DNA from: Oxytricha trifallax
Taxonomy: Eukaryota; Ciliophora; Spirotrichea; Sporadotrichida; Oxytrichidae
DNA: 64,000 bases
Direction of reading: 5' to 3'
Assembly (NCBI GenBank): GCA_000711775.1
Contig: ARYC01001303.1
Span: forward strand, 1 to 64,000
Shown: positions 21,738 through 36,658 of the stretch, piece after piece
Layout: each line of letters starts with the position of its first letter
Position numbering within the stretch: position 1 is the first letter of the stretch
The notes under the pieces: generated by a model
Told to the model about the DNA's origin: nothing
What the model saw: the letters and a program-made list of their open reading frames with translations, nothing else
Database searches by the model: none
Made by a program: the position numbers and the translations under genes

Positions 21738-22497
21738 CAAGCATTTAAATCAATATATATGTAGTGAAATTTAAAATTCATTTACTATCAACTCAGAATA
21801 AATATTTCTATGACACCTATAATATTTAAATTAAATTTAATTTAATTTTGCAAAGATATTTGCATTTGAGTAGTATTGAGTGAGTCTGTTCATTGGGGAA
21901 TAAACTCCCGCTGCTGTCATTTACTGTGGACTCTACCATCTTTGATTTAATTAAATTTGCTTATATTATTTTTTTAAAAAAGTAACTATGATAAAGCGTA
22001 TTTATAGTATTCGTAGGATTCAAAGTGAAGCCAGGAGCGTTTAAAAACGAAGACATTGACCTTTTTTGGGGAGGGCTCCGTGATCTGGTTTTAATATCGA
22101 TATAATGATCTATTTGAGAAATAATTAGAGTGGTCAAAGTTAATTATTGGAACATTACTGTCATTTTCGATAAAAATAACATAATGCTTAATATATTATT
22201 GTTCTTGATAAAAACTTTGGAAATTCTTATCTTTTTTGCGTTGGGAGACTTTTACTCTTTCTAATCGTTTTCTACGACGACTTTGAAAAATTACCTATAA
22301 ATTTATTTTAAGTCAAGTCAATTTGTTTTTTATAAGCAATAAAGATTAAGATTTTTTCTCAAATATTGATAGTAATTAACTTTGATTGGATGAAAAATGG
22401 TGGATGACTTTAAATCAGAGTTTTGACTTTTAGAGTCTGGAAAACCTAAATCTCTCCCACCTCCTTGAAGACTAGCTGTTTCTAATGTTGCTTTCAT
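20035..22497 (-). CDS. g10: low-complexity Ser/Gln/Lys-rich protein with a small Cys cluster
   Basis: ATG 22497 starts MKATLETASLQGGGRDLGFP. MDS-like segments follow on the minus strand at about 22390-22497, 22215-22310, 22020-22110, 21865-21945, 21200-21400, 20985-21110, 20671-20870, 20520-20638, 20320-20518 and 20040-20180. Most are Ser/Gln/Asn/Lys-rich and probably disordered (KKPPNIPSLKSK; NREHKKQQQSTSG). One has a Cys/His cluster (ICNKHKCIKCPC), and the C-terminus is acidic (QELTQEENEEIETAQ). Only the 32-bp TAGA IES was resolved exactly. A frame change near 20500 suggests another junction. No family recognised; a regulatory or scaffold protein is only a guess. Confidence 0.5.
20635..20670. 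other. IES in g10 (32 bp, pointer TAGA)
   Basis: Removal joins DPKDQQHL to SFSNFITSEWRK in frame. Confidence 0.65.
21688..21734. repeat. (TA)n microsatellite
   Basis: About 22 TA units in an AT-rich interval between g10 segments. Confidence 0.95.
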
Positions 22498-22781
22498 TAT
22501 ATGTAAATTATAATTATAATATAATGTTCATTTGCTATTTAATTTTATTGCTAGTTAATTTACTTGTTTTTTTATTAGTTGTTTATCGATTTAGAGTTTA
22601 ATCAGATTATCTTTGCTTTTATTTGTGACTATGATTATAGAAAAGATAGAAAATTTCATTTAAGGAATTAATAAATAAGTATATAAAACGGTTAAATAAA
22701 GAGAGAAATTCAATTCCAATTTTTTATATGTAGTCATTTGGCCTTTGTATTATATTAGAAAGCTTTTTAGTTTTTTATCTC
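22498..22781. other. AT-rich spacer between g10 and g11
   Basis: Short AT-rich interval holding the 3' end of g11 and the 5' leader of g10; nothing else seen. Confidence 0.4.
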
Positions 22782-24227
<1,446 letters not shown>

Positions 24228-24328
24228 TTTATAAATCTAAACTTTCCACGTTTGATGGCAAGTTGTTCCCAGTATATATTTAATAATTATTTATTCAATT
24301 GTTTAATCAATAAGAGACAATTAAATTG

Positions 24329-25130
24329 TCATAGAATGATTGTTAAAGAAAACTAACTAATGAACAATTTATTTAATTTACTAATACTAGATTAAATCTA
24401 TGTCTATGAAGAGTTTGAATTCGTGGAATTTTAGGAATGAGCCGATGATGAGGATTTTACGCTCTTTGTTTCTGTAATAGATTAGCCTTAGACCGATGAC
24501 TTTATTTTATCTTTCTTTTTAAATTCATCTTGAAACTTGTCTGAAACATCAAATTATTATTATAGGTAAATTTTCTATTTTTTTTTAACTAATTTGAACA
24601 TAGAATGAATCTGAAACCATAGGAGCTATCTTACTCATTTCTCTATAGTTGGAAAAATAAACATACAACATTATCTTATGAGAAAAGATCATCAACCATT
24701 TTATGTTAGATATAAAAATACGGTAATATATGATAACTTACTATTCAATGTTAATTTAGTTTGCAGATATGGGGATAGTTCCAACTGATGTCATTGATTA
24801 CTACGTGCCTTGATAGTTGGGCCTTTTTATTCCTTTTATGATCTTCAGCTTTTAGCCATATCAAAAGTAATATAACAAAAAGCGCACATTAAAAGGAATT
24901 ATTGTGGAATGATTAACTATTTTACTGTAGCCACTGCCCTAGAGACCATCAGCGACACTCATTCCCTAGGGTCCATTTCCACTGTGATTGCTTTGATTTG
25001 TTGATCCACTGCTGTTGCTCTGAGTGTCAATATCCTAGTTATTTATCAATTGAGTGGACGTGGACAATTAATCTTCATCTGGTTAATTATAAAACACATA
25101 TTAGTCATATGATTATGCCACTTATTGGTG

Positions 25131-25161
<31 letters not shown>

Positions 25162-25287
25162 TAAATGATGGGACTCCTCAAGCTGTAGCTTAGGCATGAC
25201 TCTCTTTTTCTTCTTTACAACTGGCTTGGTCTGCTGAGTTGCCATGTCAACATTAGTTGCAATCTGTTATTACGCACTCGCTTCCAT
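24329..25287 (-). CDS. g12: small low-complexity, basic then Ser/Gln-rich protein, 4 IESs
   Basis: ATG 25287 opens MEASAQQQIATNVDM and a basic patch (KPVVKKKKRVMPKL). Acidic and Ser/Asn/Gln-rich sequence follows, then LKIIKGIKRPNYQGT, SKIAPMVSDKFQDEFKKKD and a Ser-rich end. Removing four IESs (73, 75, 111, 70 bp) leaves 630 nt, exactly 209 codons plus TGA, which validates the junctions. The basic cluster could be a nuclear localisation signal. No domain recognised. It ends 101 bp upstream of the g11 start on the same strand. Confidence 0.68.
24540..24617. other. IES in g12 (70 bp, pointer TCTGAAAC)
   Basis: An 8-bp direct repeat; removal joins KIAPMVSD to KFQDEFKKK. Confidence 0.88.
24646..24761. 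other. IES in g12 (111 bp, pointer TAGTT)
   Basis: Removal joins VGTIPISAN to YREMSKIAP. Confidence 0.85.
24853..24933. other. IES in g12 (75 bp, pointer TAGCCA)
   Basis: Removal joins ADGLQGSG to QKLKIIKGIK. Confidence 0.87.
25083..25158. other. IES in g12 (73 bp, pointer TTA) with TA microsatellite
   Basis: Removal joins LEESHHLI to QPDEDQLSTS and makes the gene length a multiple of three. Contains a (TA)n run at about 25130-25154. Confidence 0.72.
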
Positions 25288-27129
25288 TATTAAAAAATAA
25301 AAAATTAAACTTACAAGTAAATTGTTAATGAAATTAAAATTATAATTAAAATATTAACTTATTATTGGTAATAGTATAAGGAAAAAAATTTAATTAGATT
25401 TTATATAGAAACTGCTAAGCTTTATATTATACATTTAATATGTTATTACATTTTGTTTTTTTAAATCAGAATTTATAGGCGAAAATAGTTTATATTCAAT
25501 TCATGCATATAAATATTATTTATATTGGTAGTCTAATATTTTAACTTCTATATAAGTGATTTAATTTTAAATCATTTGTAAAATAAATCCCTTTTATCTC
25601 AAACAAAATTATAATTAATTTTTACTACCAAAACATAGATTCTTTAAAGATTAAGTGTCAAAAACGCTATTAATTCAGATTAAATCATATAAAAATATTT
25701 AGCTTTTCTTCAAATATACTTATTTTATAATGATGAGAATATTCTTCAATAATTCTATATTTGAAAACATAGAATTTATATAAATTTTTCTTATTTTTCA
25801 AATGAAATAAAACATGAGAAATCTGTAAAAAACACATGATCAATTGCTAATAAATATTTTCAATATAATAATTAAAATTATTATTTGAATTGTAGTTAAA
25901 TCAATTAATGAGAATAATGAGCTTTGAATAGCATATGGAATATATAATATTATGCATAGAAATACATTTACATTTAAATGCAACACATATATAAAGTGCA
26001 AATAATCTTATGTAACTATAAATTGCTGGACTAAAAACAAATTAAAAATTCATTTTAAATTCATTGTTTCAAAGAACTCATTTACTTATTTTTTTAAAGT
26101 TAATAATATCATAGAAATAGATCATTCGTTAGTTTTGTATAGTCATTTATTTTAATATTGCTTAAATTTTTTTATAAAATTAAATTAAATTACTTAAATT
26201 AGCTTATTCAATATTAAATATGACAACCTCCCCCCAAGTTAATTATTCTTTTACAATATTACAAATAAAATTCTTTAAACTTATATAATTTGTCTAAATA
26301 CTACTTAAACTTAAACATTTATGTTCATTCCATATCATCAATTTAGCTGTCAATATGGAGGTCCATGCTTTTTTTAATAATTTCTGGCTTTTATGTGAGT
26401 TGTCTATTGTTTTAATGTATGTGAAAATTACCGCTTAGTGATTGTAGTTGAACTTTATTTTCTTAATTTTTGCTAAAGCTTACTTTAATGCTTAATTTAA
26501 AAGGTTTAAGGAAAATAAAAATAATAAAAATAAAAAATTAAATTATTTCAACTTTGGAAGTGAGAGATTAAATGCCTAAAATTTTAGCCAAGTTATATTC
26601 AATGAATCTAATTTTTTAAATTAAAAAAAATCTCCTTCAAATTTTGATGAATGTATATTATACCTATTTAATCACTTAAAATTTCTTAGATTTCTTTTTT
26701 ATTAAGATCATAATACAATCTGTTAATTAACAAAGAGATTAAATGAATGAAGGCTATTATTTTTAATTGAAAATAAACAATAGATATTTTATAAAAAAAA
26801 AACAAAACACTAAAACACTATAAAAAATGCAAGTTATCTAATTATAAAATTTTTACTTTAAAACTCTAGCAATATTTTAATTGAATTGATTTTTTGGAGT
26901 ATGCTCATCTTCTATTTTAATTTCAATTTCGCTGATGTTGTTATTGCTTTGTACATGATAAAATTTCAAAAAATAATTTTAATATTTTGAATTAAAAATG
27001 ATCAATTTGAGCTATTGTAAGACTTGTATCAAGCTCCCTATCATCTTTCAATTATGGAATGTTTTAACTCTGACTGTCCACTAAATTACATTATGTATTG
27101 TTTGCATCTGTTGTATCAGTATTAAATAA
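25288..27129. other. AT-rich spacer between g12 and the gene array
   Basis: About 1.8 kb of very AT-rich DNA with no coding-like segment, RNA gene or clear repeat. Confidence 0.5.
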
Positions 27130-30100
27130 TCAATTCATTTATGAATATTTTTTCCACTAATTATATATTAAGAATTTATATTAGTTATAATTCATCAATA
27201 GTTGACTTATTCGAGGATGGGTGTCTTCTCTAGATGCTTTCATTGACTTTTATACTAGTAGTAGTTTATGAATGAGATTTAGCCCTCTTTTATACATGTC
27301 GTTTTAAGATTTTTTTCTGTTTATTTTGGCCCTAGTTTTCTATATCATTTTGATTTTATTCTACAATCTCTGTATTAAATTAATTAAAATTTTACATTAT
27401 AAGCTTTTTTTAATTTAAATTGAATATATAAGTATTTTTCTTTTTGCAGATCAGTAATGACAGAAAGAACTTTCTAGGTTTCTCTCTGCAAATCCATTAA
27501 CTTCTATCTTCAATTACTATTTTCTTAATGCAACAAGAAAGTAGTACAGTGATTACTAAAAGAGATACTCCAAATGCAATTGGCAATTATTATTTTAATC
27601 AAAATGGAATTTATTAATAATAAAAATATTCCCATATTATTAAAATTTAAGCAATCCATAAACAAGAATGATGTAAGCTGTTCTATTTTTACTATATTTT
27701 GCGTCATCATTCTATTTCTGATTATGGTTATTTTCACTATCAAATTTATCAATTAATTGCTATTCATATTTCATTATCTGTTCCATTTATTTTAAACCGC
27801 CGTATGTGAATAGATTTATAATAAATTAGAAAAATTTTAATATTTTACTAATAAATAAAATTATTATATCAGGTCTTATTTTACAGTGAGTTAAGTTATA
27901 ACAAATAGTTAGAAATTAAAGGTTTCTTAGAAATCTTTGTCCAAATCTGAATAGATTAGGTATAAGTCTGCCATCAAATATATTATATTTTGAAAAATAA
28001 GAGATATACATATATAAGAAATATATATTTTATTTATATACTAATCAAAGAGTCACTTATTTCAGAATCAGCTGTGTACCAGTTTAGAATATCAATTATC
28101 TGTTAAGTATAGTTGTACTTCCTTTGAAATTAGTCGTAGAATTATACTAATAAAGTTTCATTGATGTATCGTCCTATAAAAATACATATATTTAGAAAAA
28201 ATTACTATAAAGATTAAGAGATTAAAAAAATCTGATCTCTATTTAGAATACTTCAAGCGAAAATTCAAAATATTTATTTTTTATCATTTTTAATAGATTG
28301 TACATTAATAAGTAATATTAATAAAATATTTTGACCCAATATAAAAATGAAGAATATATATTTTATATTAGAAATTTAATATTATATGTAAGTTTAAAAA
28401 TCAAAATAAGTACTTAGGATCTAAAAACTAATGATTTTTTATATATAAAATGTAATTTTTTATTGCAACTAAATCATTTTTTTTTAAAGGTTAGTAACCA
28501 AAAATATTTTTATCCTATACTTTAGTTTTCATTTTTATTTTATTAATCATCGTCAATATCAGTCGGAACCTCATCATTTGATAAATGATTAAAAAAAATA
28601 AATTAAATTAAATTATATAATAATTCCACTTTCAAATTTATTTTAATAATTAAAATATTTGAGTTGAGACTTGAAGTCCTAGCCAAATATCTCTTTTGTG
28701 ATTAAAGTCTAATTTAATCTTACAGGGAGAAGCCAAATAATTTTGACTCAATTCTTTATATTTTAAATTAAATCTTATATATTTTTAATTTCAAGAAATC
28801 TATTATGCTTTTCTTATATTATAAATAAGTAAATAGAATTAATTTACTAATATTTAGAGTATATTATATATTTTTCAATTAGAAGAGATTGATTTTAATT
28901 ATTATCTTTGAGATTTAGTTTATTTTTAAGGTTTAAGAATTCCTGATTATTTACAGTTACCGATAAATCATGGTTTAAATAGTCCGATATTGATTTATTA
29001 TTAAAGTTATCGCTTTATTATTAGAAACTCTAACTTTTTTTATATTTTTAGAAATATTTATGTATTTTCAAATATTATTGATAATCTTATGATATATAAT
29101 TTTCCCGATAAATAATTATTTTTAAAATATTAACTTTAAGATATTTTCTATGTCAACTGAATGTTTTATGTACTTGTGTTAATATTATGATTTATGAATT
29201 TATTGTCTGAGCTTTGAACTTATTGAACTTGTATTGTGAAAATGATTACACTAAACTTTAAATAATAATAATAGATTTATTTAATTTAAAAAGATATTAA
29301 TTAATTTTTTTAAACCATAGAAGGCATTTTTGAATCAATTAAAGCCTTAAGTCTTATTAGTAAATAATAAGGAATTATAAAATTTGATTAATAAACTTAT
29401 AATATTTATGATTTATAATTGATAATATAATCTAGAGAATTAAACAAAAAAATTGTCTTTAACATTTTTAATTTTATAACCTAAAACTTTTTTAATTTCT
29501 TTCATTTTTATTGTATTTGATATAACTTTGATTAAATTGAAATAATCTATATAAAATGTTCTTTTATATTGCAACCAAATTAAACATTTTATATGAATTC
29601 TAAATTAATACATTAATTTATTTATATTTGTTAATATTAGTGGGTATAGTTTGCCATAATTGTTTAGTACTATTTGTATAATATTTTGTTATATATTCGA
29701 TATCGAAAAGATGATTAATTATAATAATATATATTTTTATTAGTGAGTTATAAGCAAAATAAAAATAGTTTAATAATATATTATTAATATAAATAGATTT
29801 AAATAATTCTTAACTTATAACATATTTATGTAAAATTAATTTATATAAAAATGGTAATATATTTAAATTTAATATATTAGTGATTAATTATAATCACTAA
29901 TAATAAACTTTTCTTTATTTCAGATTATCATCCCATTGTAACTCATAAAAAAAATTAATTCATATAAAACCCTTTTAGTCAATTAAGAACGGAGATTGGG
30001 AGATAATATCATTTAATTAAAAATACAATTATTATTAGAGTAAATTATAAATGTATAGCCTAATTATTAAAACTATTGGTTCAATTTATAATATCTTTAA

Positions 30101-30540
30101 AATAAACAAATCAGGGTGAGTAAATTTTAATTTATTTTAATTATAATTAATTTCAGATAATAAAAATTATATATTAATTTTAATTTTATTAATCTAAATG
30201 ACAATATCCGTTATGTTTTAACTAATGGGTTTTATTTCCAGTAATACATCACTAAATATTAAATTTCAATCTTTAAAATTGTTTATTAAATGAGATAGAT
30301 TTTTTAATCAACGTTACAAGTATTTAAATGTGCTAATAAATTTTTCAATTAAATTTTCTAATTTTTTAACCATTATCAATGTCCACATATGTACGAACCA
30401 ACAAATCTTAAATTTATTATCAAAATAAATATCATTGTTTTTAATTGTCAAATTTCTCTAATTAATTTAATTTGCTATTGCTGTTGTCTAGATTATTATC
30501 AAAGCTCTCAATTTAAGTACATTTTGGAGATTCAAAATTA
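27130..30540 (-). CDS. g13: N/S/T-family membrane protein (divergent), in MDS pieces
   Basis: The segment at 27440-27600 encodes the family helix (LPIAFGVSLLVITVLLSCC) followed without an IES by the juxtamembrane motif (VIEDRSQWICREKPRK). A basic tail lies at 27135-27330 (QKKILKRHVQKRAKSHS). Ectodomain-like pieces occur at 27930-27990 (GRLIPNLFRFGQRFLRN), 28060-28140, 28690-28740 and 30230-30420, and a signal-peptide-like stretch at about 30440-30540 (KLRALIIIQTTAIANQ). Long AT-rich gaps separate them, so gene limits are approximate and the N-terminal pieces could belong to another copy. IES pointers not resolved. Confidence 0.5.
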
Positions 30541-31099
30541 TAGAAGAAATTTTTAATTTTAAAATTTGTGTTGATTTTTATAATTTAAAATGAAATTTAA
30601 AAGTCGTAAAAAATTAGAGTAATAATTTAAGTAAATAAATTTACAAAATTGTTATGTTCTATTTATATAGATACTTCCTCTTGTTAATTATGAATAAATG
30701 AGACATAATTGTGCTCAATATTTTCCATTTATATTATTTGATCCATATTTGTTTTCACTTGTTAGTTTTGTGTGCGATTATTTATAAGAAAAGTATATAA
30801 AAATAAATATATGATTGGACTCAATATTATTAGGCTCTTGTTTGTCTAATAAATAATTAACATTTTAGCTTGACTCCATATTCTAAGAATTTAAATTATA
30901 GTTTCTTTAGGAATTGTGTTTTTGATTTTCTTAGTCAGCCTAATTGATAAAAGTTATACAACTTTAACTTTTTGAATGATTAATATCACTATAATTTACT
31001 AATGATTAGCTAGTAACTCCAAATTATTATTACTCTCTAATATCACTATTATAAAATAAGGATTAATATATAAATGATGTACGATTAAATTATAGAACT
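30541..31099. other. AT-rich spacer between g13 and g14
   Basis: About 560 bp of AT-rich sequence; no supported feature. Confidence 0.4.
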
Positions 31100-33090
31100 A
31101 ATTTAATTTATTAGCAAATTATTATTAAAAAACAATTAAGCCAAATCAATTTTTGTAAGAATATGATAAACTATAATTAACAAAAAATATTTAACTTCTA
31201 CATTTGCAATATTTTAAATACTTTAATGAAGTTGACCTTCGCCACTTTTTTCATTAATTAATTTCTAATTTTCCTTTTTATGACAACCGCAGCAAAATAC
31301 AATTTTAATATCTCTAATTAAACTTAGCTTTTTGAACTTGAAAATCCATTTTATTTTACCATTTTCCTTTGGCATGCTTGTTATGAAATATTTCAGAATT
31401 ATCAATAAAATGAGCGGTATTACAATTAGGATTACTATAACTGGGATCCCATATATTATAACAAAAATTTTGCTCTTCTCATAAATATTATAGATTTCAA
31501 TTTTATACCTTATATTAATATAATTATTATTATTTTACTTAGAAAGATTACAATATAGATCAATAGTTTTATTATAACAATAAAATAAAAAAGGTATATA
31601 TTAATATCAAGAAAAATTTTATAAATATTAGAGATCGTGCTTTTGTTATTTGCGGTTACAGATTTATTTTGTGAATATAATTTATCAGCTTTCTATATTT
31701 ATTATATAGAACTTATACCAGCTTTTTCATAGAAATCTAAAATTTCTGTCATTTTATCTAAATCAAAATATTTAATCAGAGGTTGCTTAAAGGTTTATTC
31801 ATTATAGTATAAAAATTTATATTATATTAAAATCATTTATCTATTATAATTTGAATTAATTAATATATATATTCTATTCATAAGCTGCTGTTAAATTTTT
31901 ATAGAAATTTATAATTTAAAGCTACCATTACAACGAAACAGATTTTAAAATTATTTAAAATATATATTTAAGAAGTATCATCTTATATTTTCTAAAATTA
32001 AACATAATTGAGAAAATAAATAGAGTCATAAAGTTTAAAAAATAAAATGACATGAAAATAAATAAATTACATAAATATTGATTATAAATTTAAAATTCTA
32101 TTAAAATCGACTTTATAAAAAGTTACTGTATCAAACTTATGTAATATTTTCCAAAATTTCATTAATGCCAAACTTATAAAGAATATTTATTTTTAAAATG
32201 ATATACCTAAAAAAACCAAATTTTAATTAAGTTATATTTTGTTTGAAAATCTAAATTTTCCTTCATAATTAATATAAAGATTTTATAGTTGCATTTTTCA
32301 TGCTTTTAATTTCCTTGTCAATAAGTTTTATTTGATTCATTTCAGGAAATGAATTCAAAATTATTAAGGAAATATATCATTGATAAAATGTAAATTTTTT
32401 TATTATCAAAAAAATATTTAATTCACAAATAAATCAAAGAAATTGTTTTATTATTTTTCAAAAGTCATTTCTTCATTACTATTTTTTTAAAAAATTTAAT
32501 TTAAATATTAAATCTATCTCTAAAAATAAAAAGTGAAATTTAAGTTATATATTAATTTATAAACTTACAACTAACTAACTGTCTAAATAATTACTTTTTC
32601 TCATCTTTATTGATATATCTGATTAAAGAATTCTTTTTGTATTTTCATTCCTGTAACCGAAGTTTTCACTTTAGTTAGAGTTATTATTTAATAATTAATA
32701 TAAAAAAAACTTTAAAAAATAGAGCAATCAATTAATTAATACATTTTTTTAAAGTTTGGCTCAATTAAATCTTTATTAGAGTTTTATTTATTATTGCTGC
32801 TAGCTTAAATTAAATCATTTCTAGGTTAGATATTTTTATTTAAGATTTTATTGAGTTAACTTAATTTAATAAATAGATTGATTATAATATAAAGATTCCA
32901 AAATCTGCAAAAACCTTATTGTTACCAAAATAGTAAATATTTCCAGAATTTAGAGTCTCGTTTGTACTTTGGATTGTATTTATTGATAAAAATGCTGTCA
33001 TTAATATAATTATTTTTTAAGTTTTTGAAGAGGAGAGTATATTTTATCTGAGAGTATCGTAATTGTGGTCCTTTAGTTTCTATGTCATGT
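31100..33090 (-). CDS. g14: N/S/T-family membrane protein (short, N/S/T-poor)
   Basis: One MDS (31200-31500) encodes the helix (VIIYGIPVIVILIVIPLILL), the juxtamembrane motif (PKENGKIKWIFKFKK) and a Cys cluster (FCCGCHKKEN) without an IES between them. Upstream minus-strand pieces are coding-like: 31630-31680 (LYSQNKSVTANNKSTISN), 31720-31800 (YFDLDKMTEILDFYEKAG), 32270-32350 (IKLIDKEIKSMKNATIKS), 32590-32690 and 32935-32990 (LMTAFLSINTIQSTNETL, signal-peptide-like), with a possible start near 33085. The ectodomain lacks long NST repeats. Limits approximate; pointers not resolved. Confidence 0.5.
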
Positions 33091-33399
33091 TATAATAATT
33101 GAAAAATTTTAATGGGGCTTAATAATAACTAAATCGAATTATTAAATAGGAATAATTATTGTTTTATAATCGCCCTTAGTAAAATCTTTTTATTTAATAA
33201 TAATAAATCTATCTAATTAAATATCATAATTAAGTTTCACTTCCAAAGTGGCCTATCTTGTGTATATTATTGTATATTATAATAATTTTTCATATCTTTT
33301 TTTATATACCATTCATGTATTTATTGTAATAGATATTATTCTTATACTATCTATATATTGATAAATAAATTATTGAATTAAGGTTGATATATAAATTAA

Positions 33400-36300
33400 A
33401 TTGCAATATATATATATTCATTCTAATTATTAAAATTTACTAATTCCCTTCATTTATTGACTGTCTTAGAGGTCTTCAATTTCTATTCCCAGACTATCTA
33501 ATATTTAATCTTCAAAATCAATGTCTTTTTTTCTGTTGCTGAAACTTATTGCTCCATTATAAAAATAAATATATTTTTGTAGGAATACATTCGAAATTGG
33601 GGAAATAATTATAATTAAATTAAATTCAAATCAAATTCTTGGCAGTTAAAGTTGGCCAATTTAAACGATGTTGGGCTCATTCGATAGAAAATTCTAATTA
33701 GCTGGACTTTTTTATTTGCGGTACTATTTAATGCATCGAGGGAGTGAGTTAACTTGAGTTTAATGTGAGGTTATTATTTAATGAATTTAGATGAGTTTAA
33801 TTAAAGTCGATTTATCTCACTCCCTCGATGCATTAAATAGTACCACAAATAATAAAGTCCAGCTAATTAGAATTCTCTATCGAATGAGCCCAACATCGTT
33901 TAAATTGCCCAACTTTAACTGCCACGATTTTGATTTATTATAAATTGAATCTAATATATTTTCCAAATTCAAATGTATTCCTACAATATTGTTTATTCTT
34001 TTATTAAAAAATTAAATTCACATATTATTTTTAATTATTTGGGTTGATAAATTCTGCATTGTCATTATTGCTAAAAAATAGAATATCTTATAAGATTGAA
34101 TTTAAAATAAGCTTTGACTTTTATTTTAAAGCCACTATTAATTTTACCAGGTGAGAATGCTAATTATTTTTTTATTTGGAACAAGAATTCATAATTTAGA
34201 AGCTCTCTCTTAAATTAAAGATATTTTTACCTCTAATAGAAATAATAAAAACCTAAAACAACGAAAAGTTTCATAAATTAAAAATATTTTTTTACTTACT
34301 CAAGACTCTCATCTATTCAAAATTTCCTTAGCATAGCTTTTAATAAAATTTTTATAATAAAATCAATTATATTGAAGGAATAATGAAATTATTATGAGCA
34401 ATTTAATTACTATTGTCTAATTATGGGTGAAAATTAACTGAGACATTACGAGTATGTGCAAAAATTTTATCTACTGCTATAGGCAGATTTTACCTAATAA
34501 TTGGTTTTTTTCCTTCTTCCAGAATATCTTACACATAATAATTTATATTTTTAATTTATTTATATCATTGCTACAGATTTCTTACTCTAAATTTTCTTAA
34601 TTTTCAATGTCAAAATTGATTTGAGGGTTTTTATATAAAATTATAAATACTTATGATTAATTTAAATTTTAGTAAAAAATTAATTAATATTACATGTTTC
34701 GTTCATTATTTGCAACGGAATAAATAATCGCAGAAACATCAGTTGTCATAGGAAGTTAATCTTGGCTTTATTTCGCATTCATATTCTTATTTTATCTTGA
34801 TTGAATGCTTGCATTAGATGAATTTCAATAAAAAATTAATCATTTTTTACAATAAAAATAAATGAATTCTGTTGAAGACTACTTCCAATTTCCTTAACTT
34901 GCTATTAACTACTGTTATTTGCATAATAATTATGAGATGATTGATTATTAACAGTCTATTGATAGCCAGAGATTTCATTCATTGCTGTGAGATTTGTAAC
35001 GTTCAATGAAGTGGCTCCCACTAAATAATGACATTCATTTTTATCTTTTTTATATAAATATTTCTTATACAGTTTTCTCCATATAGTGCAATTTCTCACT
35101 GATTTCTTTAACATAAATTTCACTTAGCCATCTTATGAGATCTTTATATAAAATGATTTATTATATAATATAACAATTAAACTATTAAATATTATTATTA
35201 ATAATACCTGATATATCTTTTTCTTTAAGCAAAATTTGTACATAATAGCCCAAGTTAGTAAAATTACAATTGCAACAATTACAGGAAGCCCAGAGCGTAA
35301 GAATTCTACTAATTATGGGTTCATTTTATTTGAAGAGCTGTTGCTAGAGGAAGATGGATTCAGATTGAAAGTTCTATCTAATTGTCTTACAGAGGAGTAC
35401 GATGTGAAATCATTATAATTATAAATATTTTTAACTTAATTATGTAGAAAAATCGAATGAGTATTAAATTTTAGAATGTAATGACTAATTAATTTTTCTA
35501 TTTACTAAGTAAAAATTTAATAAAAATCTCCTTGTAACAGTATCTGATTTAGTTAAGTTGCATTTTTTAGATTGATGTAGTCAAATAAAGGTTTTAATCT
35601 ATTTATACAATTACTATTTATAGAGAATTCATCAATTAAGTATAAATTAAATGTGTTTGTTATAGATAATAACGTATGACTAATCCATTTATGTCATATA
35701 CAACTTTAACTGATCTGCCTTCTATTCTTAAATAATAAAGTCATAATACAATCAAAAGTTTTTAATTATTTTATTTAAATTCTTACAAGAGTTTATTATT
35801 AGTGCTATTTGTTGGATTTTATGTAATATTTGCCATTAATTTTCTGTATTCCAATAGATATTTACATATTTGTTATTTTTTTATAACCATTTTTAAACAA
35901 AAAAATCATTTAAATATCAGATAGTGTATTATAAGATTTATAAATATTTAGTAAGACTGAAGTAATCATTAAGTCTTGAGTATACTAACTACTTATCAGA
36001 CTTACTACTGAACTCAGCTATTAACTAAGATAGAGAAGTGTTCCCATTGGTGATTATATAATAAATTCGATAATTCTTTTAAAATAAGGAAATCGTGCAT
36101 AAATATAATATAAAAATATATTGGGAGTTGAAACGGCATTATCAGCTAAGTAACGTCGCGAGTTAATTCCATCAGAAATAATATTATTTTATTGAGGCAT
36201 TCTTCCATCAAGTAAATTATTGTGTATGTTAGCAAGAGTATCCAGATATTATGAATTTTTTTATTAGATAATATTTAAAATAAGTATGGGGATTTGTACT

Positions 36301-36417
36301 ATAAATATACAAATTATTATATAATGAGGTTGAAGCATAAGAACAGACTAAACATAAAGATAGTATTAACAGGAAAAGCTTTTTGTTAATTATTAGGGAT
36401 TTTTAATTTTTGAACAT
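33400..36417 (-). CDS. g15: N/S/T-family membrane protein
   Basis: ATG 36417 (MFKNQKSLIINKKL) leads into a signal peptide (FLLILSLCLVCSYAS). Ectodomain pieces lie at 36130-36290 (SDGINSRRYLADNAVSTPN) and 36000-36060. The segment at 35221-35420 has the pre-membrane DFTSYSSVRQLDRTF, an Asn/Ser linker and the helix SGLPVIVAIVILLTWAIMY. A 75-bp IES then separates YKFCLKKKI from the juxtamembrane motif QDGQVKFMLKKSVRNC, which continues into the tail at 34870-35145. Further tail pieces lie at 34690-34790 and 33440-33560 (acidic, FEDQILDSLGIEIEDL). A foldback element (33639-33928) sits between tail segments. Confidence 0.68.
33639..33928. mobile_element. Small foldback/MITE in the g15 tail region
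   Basis: Arms of about 105 bp (33639-33742 and 33815-33928) are inverted copies with few differences around a 70-bp centre; GATGTTGGGCTCATTCGATA and its inverse are easily seen. No coding capacity. Lies between two g15 tail MDSs, so presumably within an IES. Confidence 0.85.
35140..35220. other. IES in g15 (75 bp, pointer ATCTTT) between helix and juxtamembrane motif
   Basis: Removal joins YKFCLKKKI to SQDGQVKFMLKKS. Confidence 0.87.
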
Positions 36418-36658
36418 TTTATTGATTTATTATATCAAGTTAGTTAGCTAAAAGTTACGGCAATATTTCCTATTTATTTTATAATTAAAATTATAGTAAT
36501 TTCACTTATAATTTATAAAATAATTTTTATTTACTGATTATATATTAACTTATTGATCAATCAAATTAATTTTATGACTTTTTCCATTTCAAGAAAAGTT
36601 AATTTACAAATTTGAAAATGAAATTAAGAAAAATTTGGATTTCATATGTGAATTATAT

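Noticed and set aside
22000-22100. Plus-strand frame reading FKVKPGAFKNEDIDLFW
   Set aside because: The minus strand gives a Ser/Arg-rich segment that fits g10 in order and style.
27525-27756. Hydrophobic ORFs on both strands
   Set aside because: They overlap the g13 membrane-helix MDS in other frames; the frame giving LPIAFGVSLLVITVLLSCC followed by the juxtamembrane motif is the real one.
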